Shown piece by piece: positions 20,071 through 29,134 of a DNA stretch of 64,000 nt. Source of the stretch: Maribacter stanieri (GTDB taxonomy: Bacteria; Bacteroidota; Bacteroidia; Flavobacteriales; Flavobacteriaceae). A model generated the notes under the pieces. It saw nothing but the letters and a program-made list of their open reading frames with translations, was not told the DNA's origin and did no database searches. A program made the position numbers and the translations under genes. Each line of letters begins with the position of its first letter. Position 1 is the stretch's first letter. Location: the NCBI RefSeq assembly GCF_900112245.1, contig NZ_FOYX01000001.1, positions 1,041,856 through 1,105,855 on the forward strand, written 5' to 3'.

Positions 20071-20095
20071 ATACTGTATTTTGAAAAAAATGAAA

Positions 20096-20776
20096 CTAGC
20101 TTAGATTTTTTAAAGGATTCCATTCTTGATAAAACTGCTCTAGAAAGTCAATCATATATTGATGCCGTTCTGCTGCAAGTTGTTTTCCTGTATCGGTATT
20201 CATTTTATCTTGTAGCAATAACAATTTTTCGTAGAAGTGATTAATTGTTGGCGCTTCAGACTTTTTATATTCCTCCTTGGTCATGTCTAGGTTAGGTGGT
20301 ATGCTTGGGTCATAAAGGGCTCGATTTTTAAATCCGCCATAATTAAATGCCCGTGCAATACCAATTGCGCCAATTGCGTCTAAACGATCCGCATCTTGTA
20401 CTACTTTAAGCTCTTTAGATGAGAATAGTTTCTTCTTCATCTTACCATCGGTTAAACTAGCCTTAAATGAGCTATACTTGATAATATTAGTAACGTGGTT
20501 GATAGTTCTTTTTGGAACACCAAGGCTTAGTAAAAAATCTTCGGCCATTTTAGGACCAAGAGATTCGTCACCGTCATTAAATTTTGCATCAGCAATATCA
20601 TGAAGAAGAGCACCAAGGCTTACAACCAAAATATTTACATCTTCCTCTTCCTTTGCGATTAACATGCTATTGTTAAAAACGCGCTGAATATGAAACCAAT
20701 CATGCCCTCCTTCGGCATTTTTCAAAGTTTCTTTGACAAAGGTTATGGTTTCTTCTACAATTTCTGAGTTGGTCAT
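20096..20776 (-). CDS. HD-domain phosphohydrolase (YedJ-like)
   Basis: The 226-residue cytosolic protein has the metal-binding residues of an HD domain: His25 and His29 in GHDWFHIQRV, His59-Asp60 in GALLHDIADAKF, and a distal Asp in VVQDADRLDAIG. This pattern is that of the YedJ/YpgQ group of HD hydrolases, which in studied members hydrolyse nucleotide phosphates, including triphosphates. Its start overlaps the plsC-like gene by four bases (ATGA, 20773-20776), so the two form one operon with translational coupling. The link between the two activities is not obvious. Confidence 0.87.
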   Translation of the reverse strand: MTNSEIVEETITFVKETLKNAEGGHDWFHIQRVFNNSMLIAKEEEDVNILVVSLGALLHDIADAKFNDGDESLGPKMAEDFLLSLGVPKRTINHVTNIIKYSSFKASLTDGKMKKKLFSSKELKVVQDADRLDAIGAIGIARAFNYGGFKNRALYDPSIPPNLDMTKEEYKKSEAPTINHFYEKLLLLQDKMNTDTGKQLAAERHQYMIDFLEQFYQEWNPLKNLS

Positions 20777-21510
20777 TTAAAGGAATTTATCCCGCTAACT
20801 ACGGAAGCTTCAATTTGTTCTATAAGTTCATCATAGTTTCCATTGTTTACAATGGGTTGTTGTACATCTAATTGAACTTTTGCACCTAAACCCATTGGAA
20901 ACTGTCCAAAACGTACAAGCTTCCATGAATTATTAATGCTAATTGGAACAATCAATGCAGATGGCGCTTTTTTAAGAAGCATTTTAAGTCCCATAGGTTT
21001 AAATGGCTTTGGATGCCCGTCTCTGCTTCGCGTTCCTTCAGGAAATATTACTGCACTTCTCTTATGCTCTTCAATATAGGTACCTAACCTACCTATTTCA
21101 AGTAAGGCAGATTTACCATCGTTACGGTCAATAAGCACAGAGCCACCATGAACAAGATTAAAGGATACACTTGGTATACCTTTTCCCAATTCTTTTTTAC
21201 TCACAAATTTTGGGTGGTGTTTTCGCATATACCAAATTAATGGTGGAATGTCATACATGCTTTGATGGTTGGTAACTATAATCAAAGGTCTGTCTGCAGG
21301 TAAGTCAAAGTTATTTGTAAACTTATACGTAGTTCCTAATATGTTAGTACTACGCATTAGGAAAAAATTTAACTTACTAACTACAGGTTTTAATCCGCCA
21401 TACCCAAACATTTTAAAACCCAACCATTGTACGGGATGAAAAATAAGTAAACATAGCCCAAAGGACACGAAAAAAAATGGCGTAAGAATATAAGAAAGCA
21501 ACTTCTGCAT
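20773..21510 (-). CDS. plsC: 1-acyl-sn-glycerol-3-phosphate acyltransferase
   Basis: The 245-residue membrane-bound PlsC-type enzyme would transfer an acyl chain to lysophosphatidic acid to form phosphatidic acid. It has an N-terminal hydrophobic helix (about 5-25), the catalytic H-x4-D box in TNHQSMYDIPP (His82, Asp87), and the glycerophosphate-binding FPEGTRSRDGHPK. Length and motif order fit the family. It is the first gene of a two-gene operon with the HD hydrolase. A bidirectional hairpin that ends the preceding bacilliredoxin gene lies just upstream of its start. Confidence 0.9.
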   Translation of the reverse strand: MQKLLSYILTPFFFVSFGLCLLIFHPVQWLGFKMFGYGGLKPVVSKLNFFLMRSTNILGTTYKFTNNFDLPADRPLIIVTNHQSMYDIPPLIWYMRKHHPKFVSKKELGKGIPSVSFNLVHGGSVLIDRNDGKSALLEIGRLGTYIEEHKRSAVIFPEGTRSRDGHPKPFKPMGLKMLLKKAPSALIVPISINNSWKLVRFGQFPMGLGAKVQLDVQQPIVNNGNYDELIEQIEASVVSGINSFK

Positions 21511-21521
21511 ATTACAAAAAT

Positions 21522-21550
21522 AAAAAACCGCTCTATTAGAGCGGTTTTTT
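21522..21550 (-). terminator. Intrinsic terminator of the bacilliredoxin gene
   Basis: The stem CCGCTCT/AGAGCGG is extended by A6/T6 on both flanks, with an ATT loop. It lies about 40 bases after the bacilliredoxin stop and could work in both directions. It is only 12 bases ahead of the plsC-like start. Confidence 0.9.
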
Positions 21551-21591
21551 AATCCTATTATTTTATTAGAATATAGCCTAAGCTATAAATT

Positions 21592-22002
21592 TTAGCAAAA
21601 CTCGTCGTAAGCTTGTGCTAAATTCTGAGCTATCATTTCAGCTGGTCTACCTTCAATATGGTGACGCTCAATCATATGAACTAATTCACCATTTTTAAAT
21701 AATGCCATAGAAGGAGAAGATGGAGGAAAAGGAACCATAAGGTTTCTTGCCGCATCAACAGCTTCTTTATCTACACCAGCAAATACAGTAACTGCAAAAT
21801 CTGGTTTTTTATCGTTCTGTAGGCTCATTTTAGCCGCAGGTCTTGCATTAGCCGCTGCACAACCACAAACAGAGTTAACAACTACTAAAGTTGTTCCTTC
21901 CTTATTGATTGCATTTGCTACTGCATCTGCTGTATATAATTCTTCAAATCCGGCAGAAGCCAGATCATCTCTCATTGGTTTTACTAATTCTGCAGGGTAC
22001 AT
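21592..22002 (-). CDS. BrxA/BrxB-family bacilliredoxin
   Basis: The 136-residue thioredoxin-fold protein begins MYPAELVKPMRDDLASAGFE and has the active site Cys46-Gly47-Cys48 in NSVCGCAAANARPA, both hallmarks of the YphP/YqiW (BrxA/BrxB) family. In Firmicutes these remove bacillithiol from oxidised protein thiols, and many Bacteroidetes also carry the family. Whether this host makes bacillithiol cannot be judged from the window, as no bsh gene is present. It is monocistronic with its own terminator. Confidence 0.92.
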   Translation of the reverse strand: MYPAELVKPMRDDLASAGFEELYTADAVANAINKEGTTLVVVNSVCGCAAANARPAAKMSLQNDKKPDFAVTVFAGVDKEAVDAARNLMVPFPPSSPSMALFKNGELVHMIERHHIEGRPAEMIAQNLAQAYDEFC

Positions 22003-22104
22003 AATCTTAAATTTTAATTAATCTATTACAAAGATAATCAATTAGTCGTAGGAGTGATCCACACCTTAACTTTTCATTGGCCTAACTTTCTATTGGTAAT
22101 ATTT

Positions 22105-22112
22105 TATCTTTG
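22105..22112 (+). promoter_or_regulatory. Promoter -7 element of the DjlA-like gene
   Basis: TATCTTTG is an exact match to the Bacteroidetes -7 consensus TAnnTTTG, 19 bases before the start codon. A TTG that could serve at -33 lies at 22077-22079, with looser spacing than usual. Confidence 0.55.
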
Positions 22113-22131
22113 GCAAAATTGATAATACGAA

Positions 22132-22872
22132 ATGATTAAATGGTTGGGAGCCGTAGTTGGTTTTTTTATAAGAGGTTTGTCCGGAGCGGTTTTAGGCTTT
22201 TTTGCCGGTAGTATAATAGATAATTTTTTTGGCTCGAGTAAAGGTAACGCACGTAGCGTATTTGAAGACTATACAAGACCTAATGTGACAGCTGCAGATT
22301 TTGAGCTTAATCTATTGTCATTATGTTCAATTGTCATTAAAGCAGATGGGCAAGTTAGCCAGACAGAAATGGACTATGTACGTCAGTATTTTGTGAGTAC
22401 GTACGGTAAGGACAAGGCAAATGCTATTTTTAGAAGTTTTAATGAAATAAATAAAAAAGGACAGATATCTGCACAAAAGGTATGTACTTTTTTGGCACAG
22501 CGAACACGGTACGAGGTGCGTCTGCAATTGCTTCATTTCTTATTCGGTATAGCGCAGGCAGATGGTAGTATTAGTAATCCTGAAATTCAAAAAATTCGTG
22601 AAATTGCTGGTTACCTTAGGGTTTCGTTAAACGAGTTCGATAGTATTAAGGCAATGTTTGTGAAATCTGCGAACAACTCTTATAAAATTTTGGACATCTC
22701 AAAATCTGCTACAGATGCTGAGGTTAAAAAGGCATATAGGGAAATGGCTAAAAAATATCATCCAGATAGAGTAAACACTCAAGATGAGGCCATAAAAAAA
22801 GGTGCTGAAGAAAAGTTTAAACAAGTGCAGACAGCTTATGAGACTATACAAAAGGAGCGTGGTTTAAATTAA
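22132..22872 (+). CDS. djlA: DjlA-like membrane J-domain protein with TerB domain
   Basis: The 246-residue protein has a glycine-rich N-terminal membrane segment (about 5-28, GAVVGFFIRGLSGAVLG), a helical TerB-like domain (about 55-170, two DG-containing loops KADGQVS and QADGSIS), and a C-terminal J domain with the HPD tripeptide at about 210-212 in KKYHPDRVN. This is the layout of DjlA, a membrane-anchored co-chaperone that stimulates DnaK. The N-terminal helix anchors it with the J domain in the cytoplasm. It is followed after 26 bases by the HupE/UreJ-like gene and probably co-transcribed. Confidence 0.88.
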   Translation: MIKWLGAVVGFFIRGLSGAVLGFFAGSIIDNFFGSSKGNARSVFEDYTRPNVTAADFELNLLSLCSIVIKADGQVSQTEMDYVRQYFVSTYGKDKANAIFRSFNEINKKGQISAQKVCTFLAQRTRYEVRLQLLHFLFGIAQADGSISNPEIQKIREIAGYLRVSLNEFDSIKAMFVKSANNSYKILDISKSATDAEVKKAYREMAKKYHPDRVNTQDEAIKKGAEEKFKQVQTAYETIQKERGLN

Positions 22873-22898
22873 GGGAATAATCGTTTAAAATTAGAATA

Positions 22899-23483
22899 AT
22901 GCAAGAATTTTGGTTTTATATAGAATTAGGGTTACAGCATGTGTTGGACATAAATGCATATGACCATATATTGTTTTTAGCAGCCTTGGCACTTCCTTTT
23001 ACTTTTAAAAGTTGGAAAAATGTTTTGTTGCTAGCTACTGTTTTTACTTTTACACATTGTTTAGCCTTAGTGTTCTCAGCTTATGAGATATTAGTTATAG
23101 AAGCAACATGGATCGAGTTTTTGATTCCCGTAACCATAGTAAGTACGGCATTGTTCAATTTGGTTGATAGTAATGATAAGCAAGAAGATAGCACAATATG
23201 GTTCCATCTACTGGCAACAGGTTTTTTTGGACTGATACATGGTTTTGGATTCTCTAATTATTTTAAAATGATGATTATGGGAGCAGAAGATAAATTAGCG
23301 CCTTTATTGGGTTTTGCTGGCGGTATTGAAATTTCTCAAGTAATCATAGTTCTTTTGGTATTAGTGTTAGCATATGTAGTTCAAACTATACTAAAGGTCA
23401 AACAAAGTATATTCATATTGGTAGGTAGCATTTTAATTATATTAATAACACTTCCGTTACTTTATGAAACATTTCCTTTTTAA
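22899..23483 (+). CDS. HupE/UreJ-family membrane protein
   Basis: The 194-residue protein has five to six hydrophobic helices and matches the HupE/UreJ_2 family, with a first helix carrying HVLDINAYDHILFLAA, then TFTHCLALVFSA and the conserved FGLIHGFGFSNYF. Conserved His and Asp residues (H in GLQHVLD and YDHILF) are the presumed metal ligands. Relatives are proposed nickel or cobalt permeases. No urease or hydrogenase gene is in the window, so metal and role are uncertain. It shares a likely transcript with the DjlA-like gene. Confidence 0.85.
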   Translation: MQEFWFYIELGLQHVLDINAYDHILFLAALALPFTFKSWKNVLLLATVFTFTHCLALVFSAYEILVIEATWIEFLIPVTIVSTALFNLVDSNDKQEDSTIWFHLLATGFFGLIHGFGFSNYFKMMIMGAEDKLAPLLGFAGGIEISQVIIVLLVLVLAYVVQTILKVKQSIFILVGSILIILITLPLLYETFPF

Positions 23484-23568
23484 GACTGTTAAATTTTAGT
23501 TTAAGCTATTGCCTTGCATAGTAAAGCGGGTACCTTAGAGTTATGTGCTTTTTTAAAGCCGATTATAG

Positions 23569-24006
23569 ATGAAGAAAGAAAAACAATTAAAATATGATAG
23601 GGCCTATTTAAGAATGGCCAAAGAGTGGGGTATGTTATCTTCTTGTAAGCGAAAGCAAGTGGGTGCCATAATTGTAAAAGATAGAATGATTATTTCTGAC
23701 GGATACAACGGTACACCTACCGGCTTTGAGAATTATTGTGAAGATGAAGAGGGGTATACCAAATGGTATGTTTTGCATGCGGAGGCTAATGCCATACTTA
23801 AAGTAGCAGCTTCTACACAGTCTTGTCAAGGTGCTACTTTATACATCACATTATCGCCTTGTAGAGAATGTAGTAAGCTTATACACCAATCTGGCATTAA
23901 ACGTGTAGTGTATCAAGTTGGGTATAAAGATGATTCTGGTTTGCAGTTTTTAGAAAAAGCCGGGGTCGAATTACAACACATGCCAGAAATAAATGTTACT
24001 ATCTAA
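23569..24006 (+). CDS. dCMP deaminase (ComEB-like)
   Basis: The 145-residue zinc enzyme would deaminate dCMP to dUMP for thymidylate synthesis. The cytidine-deaminase zinc site is complete: His70 and catalytic Glu72 in LHAEANAI, and Cys98/Cys101 in SPCRECSKL. The insert between the core strands (YNGTPTGFENYCEDEE) carries an additional Cys typical of dCMP deaminases. It is 11 bases ahead of the processing protease gene and likely in the same operon, a pairing common in flavobacteria to my knowledge. Confidence 0.93.
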   Translation: MKKEKQLKYDRAYLRMAKEWGMLSSCKRKQVGAIIVKDRMIISDGYNGTPTGFENYCEDEEGYTKWYVLHAEANAILKVAASTQSCQGATLYITLSPCRECSKLIHQSGIKRVVYQVGYKDDSGLQFLEKAGVELQHMPEINVTI

Positions 24007-24017
24007 CGTTTACACTA

Positions 24018-25649
24018 ATGATGAATAAAAAATACAGTGCTCTATTCCCTTTAATTATCGCTTCTGCGCTTGCATTAGGGTTTTTTATTGGTGGAAAACT
24101 GAATTTTAACGATTCTCCAGAAAGGCTTTTTTCGACCAATTCAAAAAAGGATAAACTCAACCGACTTATAGATTACATTGACTATGAATATGTAGATGAT
24201 GTTAATACGGATAGCATTGTTGATGTTACCGTAAATAGTATTTTAGAAAAACTAGATCCGCATTCAGTTTATATTTCTGAAAAAGAGATGTCTGGTGTAA
24301 CTGAAAATATGAAGGGTGATTTCGTAGGTATTGGTATTAATTTTTACTCATATCACGATACTATTGCAGTTATAAAAACAGTTAAGGATGGTCCAAGTTT
24401 TGTAAAAGGCATACTACCTGGCGATCGTATCTTAATGGCAGATAAAGACACCTTATACGGTAAAGATTTTCCTAGCGAAATTATTGTAGATAAATTAAAA
24501 GGTATAGAAGGTTCTTCTGTTACTCTTACGGTATATAGAAAAGCAGAAAATAGAACGTTTGATGTAAAGGTTAGGAGGGGAATTGTTCCTTTAAAAAGTG
24601 TTGATGCGTTTTATATGCTAACCAAAGACATTGGGTATATTAAGGTCAACCGATTTGCAGAATCAACTTACAAAGAGTTTAAGGATGCCTTAGTAAGATT
24701 ACAAAAGCGTGGTGCTAAGAAATTAGTGCTTGATCTGCGAGATAACCCTGGTGGCTATTTAGGTATGGCAGAGGAAATGGCAGATGAGTTTCTAGAGGAT
24801 GGTAAACTTATCTTGTTCACCAAGAACAAAAAAGGTAAAATAAACAAGAGTTTTGCTACGGATGAAGGTAGTTTTGAAGATAAGCCTATTTATGTGCTTA
24901 TCAACGAAAGGTCTGCATCTGCAAGTGAAATTGTTGCTGGAGCATTACAGGATAATGACGTGGGTACAATTGTAGGTCGTCGCTCTTTTGGAAAAGGATT
25001 GGTACAACGAGAAATGGCACTAGGCGATGGTTCGGCAGTAAGACTTACTGTTTCTAGATATTATACGCCTACAGGAAGAAGTATTCAAAAAACGTATGCT
25101 AACGGTACTAAAGATTATTATCAACGTTTTACAGATAGGTTCCATAGCGGAGAAATGATTTCTGTAGATAGTATTAAAGTAGCGGATTCACTAAAATTCA
25201 CTACACCTAAAGGAAAAGTGGTTTATGGTGGTGGTGGTATTATTCCTGATGTGTTTGTGCCTATTGGAAGTAATGAAGAGGAAGCGGTTGAAAGTATGGA
25301 TAATTTAGGTTTTCTTTCCTTCTTTGTATTTGAGCATTTAGAAGATGACCGTGAAAGATATGCTCAATATTCCCAAGAGGAATTTGTGAACGATTTTAGG
25401 GTAGATGATATTCTTTTTGAAAAATTTGTAGAGTATTCTGTAAATAGAAATTTAAGAATGAATTTTTATGACTACGAGAAAAGTATCAAGCAGTTTTTAA
25501 AAGCTAACATTGCTGAACAGTTATTTAATACCAATATACACGCTAAAATAAAAGCAGATGAAGACCTCATGCTTCAAAAGGTACTAGAATTAGATAGTGG
25601 TAGTATTATTGAGCAAGAAGAATCTAGCCGTATAAAAGCCAGTAATTAA
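24018..25649 (+). CDS. C-terminal processing peptidase, S41 family
   Basis: The 543-residue protease has an N-terminal signal or anchor helix (about 8-25), a PDZ domain (about 95-180, with SFVKGILPGDRIL) and the S41 peptidase domain. The catalytic dyad is Ser301 in RSASASEIVAGAL and Lys326 in FGKGLVQ, 25 residues apart as in Tsp/CtpA. It acts in the periplasm on protein C-termini. About 120 residues after the core form a helical C-terminal region. Its last four bases overlap the end of the convergent two-helix membrane gene. Confidence 0.93.
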   Translation: MMNKKYSALFPLIIASALALGFFIGGKLNFNDSPERLFSTNSKKDKLNRLIDYIDYEYVDDVNTDSIVDVTVNSILEKLDPHSVYISEKEMSGVTENMKGDFVGIGINFYSYHDTIAVIKTVKDGPSFVKGILPGDRILMADKDTLYGKDFPSEIIVDKLKGIEGSSVTLTVYRKAENRTFDVKVRRGIVPLKSVDAFYMLTKDIGYIKVNRFAESTYKEFKDALVRLQKRGAKKLVLDLRDNPGGYLGMAEEMADEFLEDGKLILFTKNKKGKINKSFATDEGSFEDKPIYVLINERSASASEIVAGALQDNDVGTIVGRRSFGKGLVQREMALGDGSAVRLTVSRYYTPTGRSIQKTYANGTKDYYQRFTDRFHSGEMISVDSIKVADSLKFTTPKGKVVYGGGGIIPDVFVPIGSNEEEAVESMDNLGFLSFFVFEHLEDDRERYAQYSQEEFVNDFRVDDILFEKFVEYSVNRNLRMNFYDYEKSIKQFLKANIAEQLFNTNIHAKIKADEDLMLQKVLELDSGSIIEQEESSRIKASN

Positions 25650-25849
25650 TCCTTATTTACTTTGTCTTGAATCTTTTTGCTGGTAATAAATACCAATAGA
25701 AGAACTATAGCGCATAAAGAAGCCATAATTCCTATAAGTGCTATTGTGCTGTTTTTTTCAAATGGGTCTGCAAAATTTACCAAGGTTACATTATAGGCTA
25801 TAAGACCTATTGCAACTACTATAAAAATAATGGATATTGTCTTGCTCAT
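25646..25849 (-). CDS. Small membrane protein with two helices, unknown
   Basis: The 67-residue protein begins MSKTISIIFIVVAIG and has two predicted transmembrane helices (about 4-24 and 32-56) and a charged C-terminal tail (SKKIQDKVNKD). I use the ATG at 25849. A longer form would begin with a TTG inside a poorly conserved extension. It belongs to no family I recognise. It lies upstream of nothing on its strand and overlaps the protease gene by four bases at its 3' end. MarC is 13 bases upstream and probably co-transcribed. Confidence 0.65.
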   Translation of the reverse strand: MSKTISIIFIVVAIGLIAYNVTLVNFADPFEKNSTIALIGIMASLCAIVLLLVFITSKKIQDKVNKD

Positions 25850-25885
25850 AAACTTGTTTTTATAAAAATACAACCTTCTAGTGGT

Positions 25886-26464
25886 CTAGAAAAGTTCATT
25901 AATGTTTGCTGCAAATAATTTAACAGCAATTGCCATAAGAATTACACCAAATACTTTTCTAATAACATTTACTCCGTTTTTACCCAACATTTTTTCAATT
26001 TTTACCGACGATTTAAGTACGATAAAAACAAAAATAATATTCACGATAATTGCGATAATAATGTTTTCTACAAAGTATTCAGCTCTTAAAGAAAGTAAAG
26101 ATGTTAGCGTACCCGCTCCTGCAATTAATGGAAAGGCAATAGGCACTATAGAAGCACTTTCAGGTTCATCATCTTTATATAGCTGAATGCCTAAAATCAT
26201 TTCAATAGCTAAAAAGAATATGATGAATGCACCGGCAACAGCAAATGAATTTACATCTATTCCTATTAAATTTAAAATCTCTTCTCCAAGAAATAGAAAC
26301 GCCACCATAATAACAGCGGCAACAACAGATGCCTTTTCAGATTGAATATGACCTACCTTTTTTCTAAGCCCAATAATAATAGGAATACTACCTAAAATAT
26401 CAATTACAGCAAACAACACCATACTTGCGGTAGCGATCTCCCTTAAATCAAAATGAAATTCCAT
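25886..26464 (-). CDS. MarC-family integral membrane protein
   Basis: The 192-residue protein has six hydrophobic helices and the MarC/YchE family hallmarks: an N-terminal FAVIDILGSIPI and the central PLIAGAGTLTSLLSL. MarC was once tied to multiple antibiotic resistance, but that role was withdrawn; some archaeal relatives were described as amino acid transporters. The function here is therefore open. It has a good -7 element upstream and the small two-helix gene lies 13 bases behind it. Confidence 0.9.
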   Translation of the reverse strand: MEFHFDLREIATASMVLFAVIDILGSIPIIIGLRKKVGHIQSEKASVVAAVIMVAFLFLGEEILNLIGIDVNSFAVAGAFIIFFLAIEMILGIQLYKDDEPESASIVPIAFPLIAGAGTLTSLLSLRAEYFVENIIIAIIVNIIFVFIVLKSSVKIEKMLGKNGVNVIRKVFGVILMAIAVKLFAANINELF

Positions 26465-26479
26465 CCTTCAAATTTTTTG

Positions 26480-26487
26480 CAAATTTA
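26480..26487 (-). promoter_or_regulatory. Promoter -7 element of marC-like gene
   Basis: On the minus strand the sequence is TAAATTTG, an exact TAnnTTTG match ending 15 bases before the start codon at 26464. Confidence 0.55.
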
Positions 26488-26547
26488 CGTTTATAAATAT
26501 GCACTTGGATGTTTATTCTTAAAATTTTCTAAGACCATTGCCTTTTA

Positions 26548-26563
26548 AAAAAATGTATCTTGC
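26548..26563 (+). promoter_or_regulatory. Probable promoter of DUF3109 gene, identical 16-mer to dgt upstream region
   Basis: AAAAAATGTATCTTGC lies 17 bases before the start. The same 16 bases occur at 52762-52777 ahead of dgt. TATCTTG resembles the -7 consensus with one T missing. Confidence 0.5.
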
Positions 26564-26580
26564 GCCCTTTAAATTAGGTC

Positions 26581-27150
26581 ATGTTTCAATTAGGGAAAAC
26601 TATAGTATCGGAAGAAATAATCGAAAACGATTTTGTTTGCAATCTTAGTGCATGCAAAGGTGGTTGCTGTGTTGATGGTGAAGCAGGTGCGCCTGTAGAA
26701 GATTCTGAAACAGAAATCATGGTTGACATCTATTCAAAAGTTAAACCTTTTTTACGCCCAGAAGGTATTGCGGTTATTGAAGATCAAGGTGCTTTTGTAA
26801 AAGGTGAAGATGGTGAATGGGAAACCCCGTTAGTTAACGGAAGTGAATGTGCCTATGTAATTTTTGATGATAAGAAGATTGCTAAATGTGGTATAGAAGA
26901 GGCGTATAACCAAGGAAAGATTAAGTGGAAGAAACCTGTTTCATGCCATTTGTACCCAATACGTGTGCGTGAGTATACTGAACTGACTGCAGTTAACTAC
27001 CATAAATGGCAAATTTGTGACCCTGCTTGTGCTTTGGGCGATGAGTTGAAAGTTCCGGTGTATAAATTCGTTAAGGAAGCCCTAATTAGAAAATTTGGTG
27101 AAGATTGGTATACTGAGCTAGAAGTGGTTGCAAAAGACCATCTTAAATAG
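26581..27150 (+). CDS. DUF3109 family cysteine-rich protein
   Basis: The 189-residue protein has many cysteines, arranged as FVCNLSACKGGCCVDGEAGAP near the N-terminus, then SECAYVIF, AKCGIEEAY, PVSCHLYPIR and QICDPAC. This pattern is characteristic of DUF3109 and is reminiscent of the CxxxCxxCC clusters of zinc/iron-binding YkgJ-type proteins, so metal or Fe-S binding is likely. No function is known. It is cytosolic and monocistronic. Its last eight bases overlap the end of the convergent kinase gene. Confidence 0.88.
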   Translation: MFQLGKTIVSEEIIENDFVCNLSACKGGCCVDGEAGAPVEDSETEIMVDIYSKVKPFLRPEGIAVIEDQGAFVKGEDGEWETPLVNGSECAYVIFDDKKIAKCGIEEAYNQGKIKWKKPVSCHLYPIRVREYTELTAVNYHKWQICDPACALGDELKVPVYKFVKEALIRKFGEDWYTELEVVAKDHLK

Positions 27151-29080
27151 TAGGTATATAAATCACTATTTGTGTTCCAATAGGTTTGGTATTGTCATCA
27201 AACTTGTCAATAATATCTACATGGAAGTAATTTTCATAATCCCGAGAAAAATTTGCCAATCGTTCTTTAGTAATATCGATACCCACAGATTTTCTCTTTA
27301 GCAGTTTATTGTCCTTAATTTTTTCTGCAGCATCTCTACCTACTCCGTTGTCTGTAATAACGATTTCTATAAAACCGTTTTTACCTTTTTTAATTTCTAA
27401 ATCTATATTTTTTGATCCATCTTTAGAAGATAGCCCATGCCATAAGGCGTTCTCTAAAAAAGGCTGTAGAATAAGCGATGGTATTTTTATGTTATGTGTA
27501 TCAATATCATCTTTAATATGAATATTAAAATTGATTTCATTTGAGAATCTAATATTCTCGATATTCATATATAATTCAACGGTCTCTAATTCGTCTGCCA
27601 ATGAAATCTCTCGTTGAGATGATGCTTCTAATATCTTTCGTACCAATTTAGAAAACTTGTTTAAATAATGAACGGCATTCTTTTTTTCATTATTTATAAT
27701 ATATAATTTAATGGAGTTCAGTGAATTAAACAAGAAGTGCGGATTCATTTGACTACGTAGCATACTCTGTTCAAGGGTTAACAGCTTTTTATCTGCATTC
27801 AACTGGCTCTGTCGGTATAAAATGTATAAGATTCCTATTAGTAAAATTAAGAATATACCGATGATGGTCAGCATAGTCCTGTTTTTCTTAAGTTTTAAAC
27901 GAACCGTTTCATTTTCTTCGGCAAGACGCTCTAATTGGTTGGCTCTCATTTGCGACTCATAACGCAAAATCATATCATTTACATAACGAAGGTTAAGTGA
28001 ATTGGTAATGCGTTCCTCGTACTTCCTAGATTCCTTAAAGTAGCTCATCCCCTTTTCATAATCATCACGCTTAATCCAGAGTTCAGATAGAAACTTGTTT
28101 GCTTCTGCTATTTCGGAATTTAAATTATTAGTTTTAGCCAAGGCAAGACCAGATTCAAGATTAACCTCTGCGTTGTCATAATCTCCTAAGCGTATTAATG
28201 CCCAGCCTAAGTTTATATAAATGGTTGTAATTATTTTTTCGTCTCCAAGCGAAATAGCTTTTAATAGATTATTCTGTAATATAGTGGTTGCTTCGTCTAT
28301 TTTTCCTAAATGAACATAAACATGAGCAATGCTATAATTACATATTATTTTCCCTCTATTAGAGCCAACCATTTCATTGTAGACAAGAGATTTTCTAAAG
28401 TTCTTTAATGCATCTTCTAATTTTGCTTGAGATTCATAGCATTCACCCAAATTTTGATGATTTACAGCTAAACCTTCCTTATCGTCTAATTGCTTTTCAA
28501 GAATCATAGAATTCTCGTATTTTTCAATAGCAAGATCATATTGTTCTAACATTTGATAGATGCCAGCAATACTATTAAGGGATGTTATGATACTTTTTTT
28601 TAAGCCAATATTTGGTTCAATTACAGTTTCCGCTAGTTCTAAGGCTTCTTGACTATAGTCTAATGCAGATTTAACAGCTTCTGTACGTCTGTAGACCGTA
28701 CTGATCATATTTAGCGTATAAACTCTAAACTCAATATTATCTGCCTCAACAGATGCTCTTAAAGCTTTTTGATATAATTCTAGTGCTTTGGTGTATTGCG
28801 TTAAGTCCCTGTAGATACTTCCTAGTTGATTTAATGCATATGCTTGCCCTAATAAGTAATTTTTAGAGATAGATTTGGTTTCTATGTACCGTAAAGAAAT
28901 GCTGTCATTGCTAAATGGTTCTAAAAACATATCAATCTCTTGGCATGTTTTTGGAGTTTTCAATAGCAGGCTATCTACTTTTTCCTTTAAAGTATCTGGT
29001 ATTTCTTGTGAGTAACTAAGGTGTGGGAGCACTAAAGTGTACAATAAGAAGAATAGAAATTTGCACTTGGATTTATACAC
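27143..29080 (-). CDS. TPR-containing LytS-type sensor histidine kinase
   Basis: The 645-residue protein has a signal peptide (MYKSKCKFLFFLLYTLVLP, from a GTG start), about eight tetratricopeptide repeats in the periplasm (roughly 70-370, e.g. AYALNQLGSIYRDLTQYTKA), one transmembrane helix (about 398-418), a coiled linker, and a His_kinase domain of the LytS/YehU type with His448 in RSQMNPHFLFNSLNS, LENALWHG and ITDNGVGRD. It should phosphorylate the LytTR regulator encoded 54 bases upstream on the same strand. The TPRs probably sense a protein or peptide partner. Confidence 0.93.
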   Translation of the reverse strand: MYKSKCKFLFFLLYTLVLPHLSYSQEIPDTLKEKVDSLLLKTPKTCQEIDMFLEPFSNDSISLRYIETKSISKNYLLGQAYALNQLGSIYRDLTQYTKALELYQKALRASVEADNIEFRVYTLNMISTVYRRTEAVKSALDYSQEALELAETVIEPNIGLKKSIITSLNSIAGIYQMLEQYDLAIEKYENSMILEKQLDDKEGLAVNHQNLGECYESQAKLEDALKNFRKSLVYNEMVGSNRGKIICNYSIAHVYVHLGKIDEATTILQNNLLKAISLGDEKIITTIYINLGWALIRLGDYDNAEVNLESGLALAKTNNLNSEIAEANKFLSELWIKRDDYEKGMSYFKESRKYEERITNSLNLRYVNDMILRYESQMRANQLERLAEENETVRLKLKKNRTMLTIIGIFLILLIGILYILYRQSQLNADKKLLTLEQSMLRSQMNPHFLFNSLNSIKLYIINNEKKNAVHYLNKFSKLVRKILEASSQREISLADELETVELYMNIENIRFSNEINFNIHIKDDIDTHNIKIPSLILQPFLENALWHGLSSKDGSKNIDLEIKKGKNGFIEIVITDNGVGRDAAEKIKDNKLLKRKSVGIDITKERLANFSRDYENYFHVDIIDKFDDNTKPIGTQIVIYIPTI

Positions 29081-29134
29081 TATAATTTTTGAGAATATGC
29101 TTAATTGTTAGATGAATAAAAACCTTTTAAAGGA

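Noticed and set aside
22132..22872. Tellurite resistance from the TerB domain
   Set aside because: No other ter gene is present, and the J domain with N-terminal anchor indicates a DjlA-type co-chaperone.
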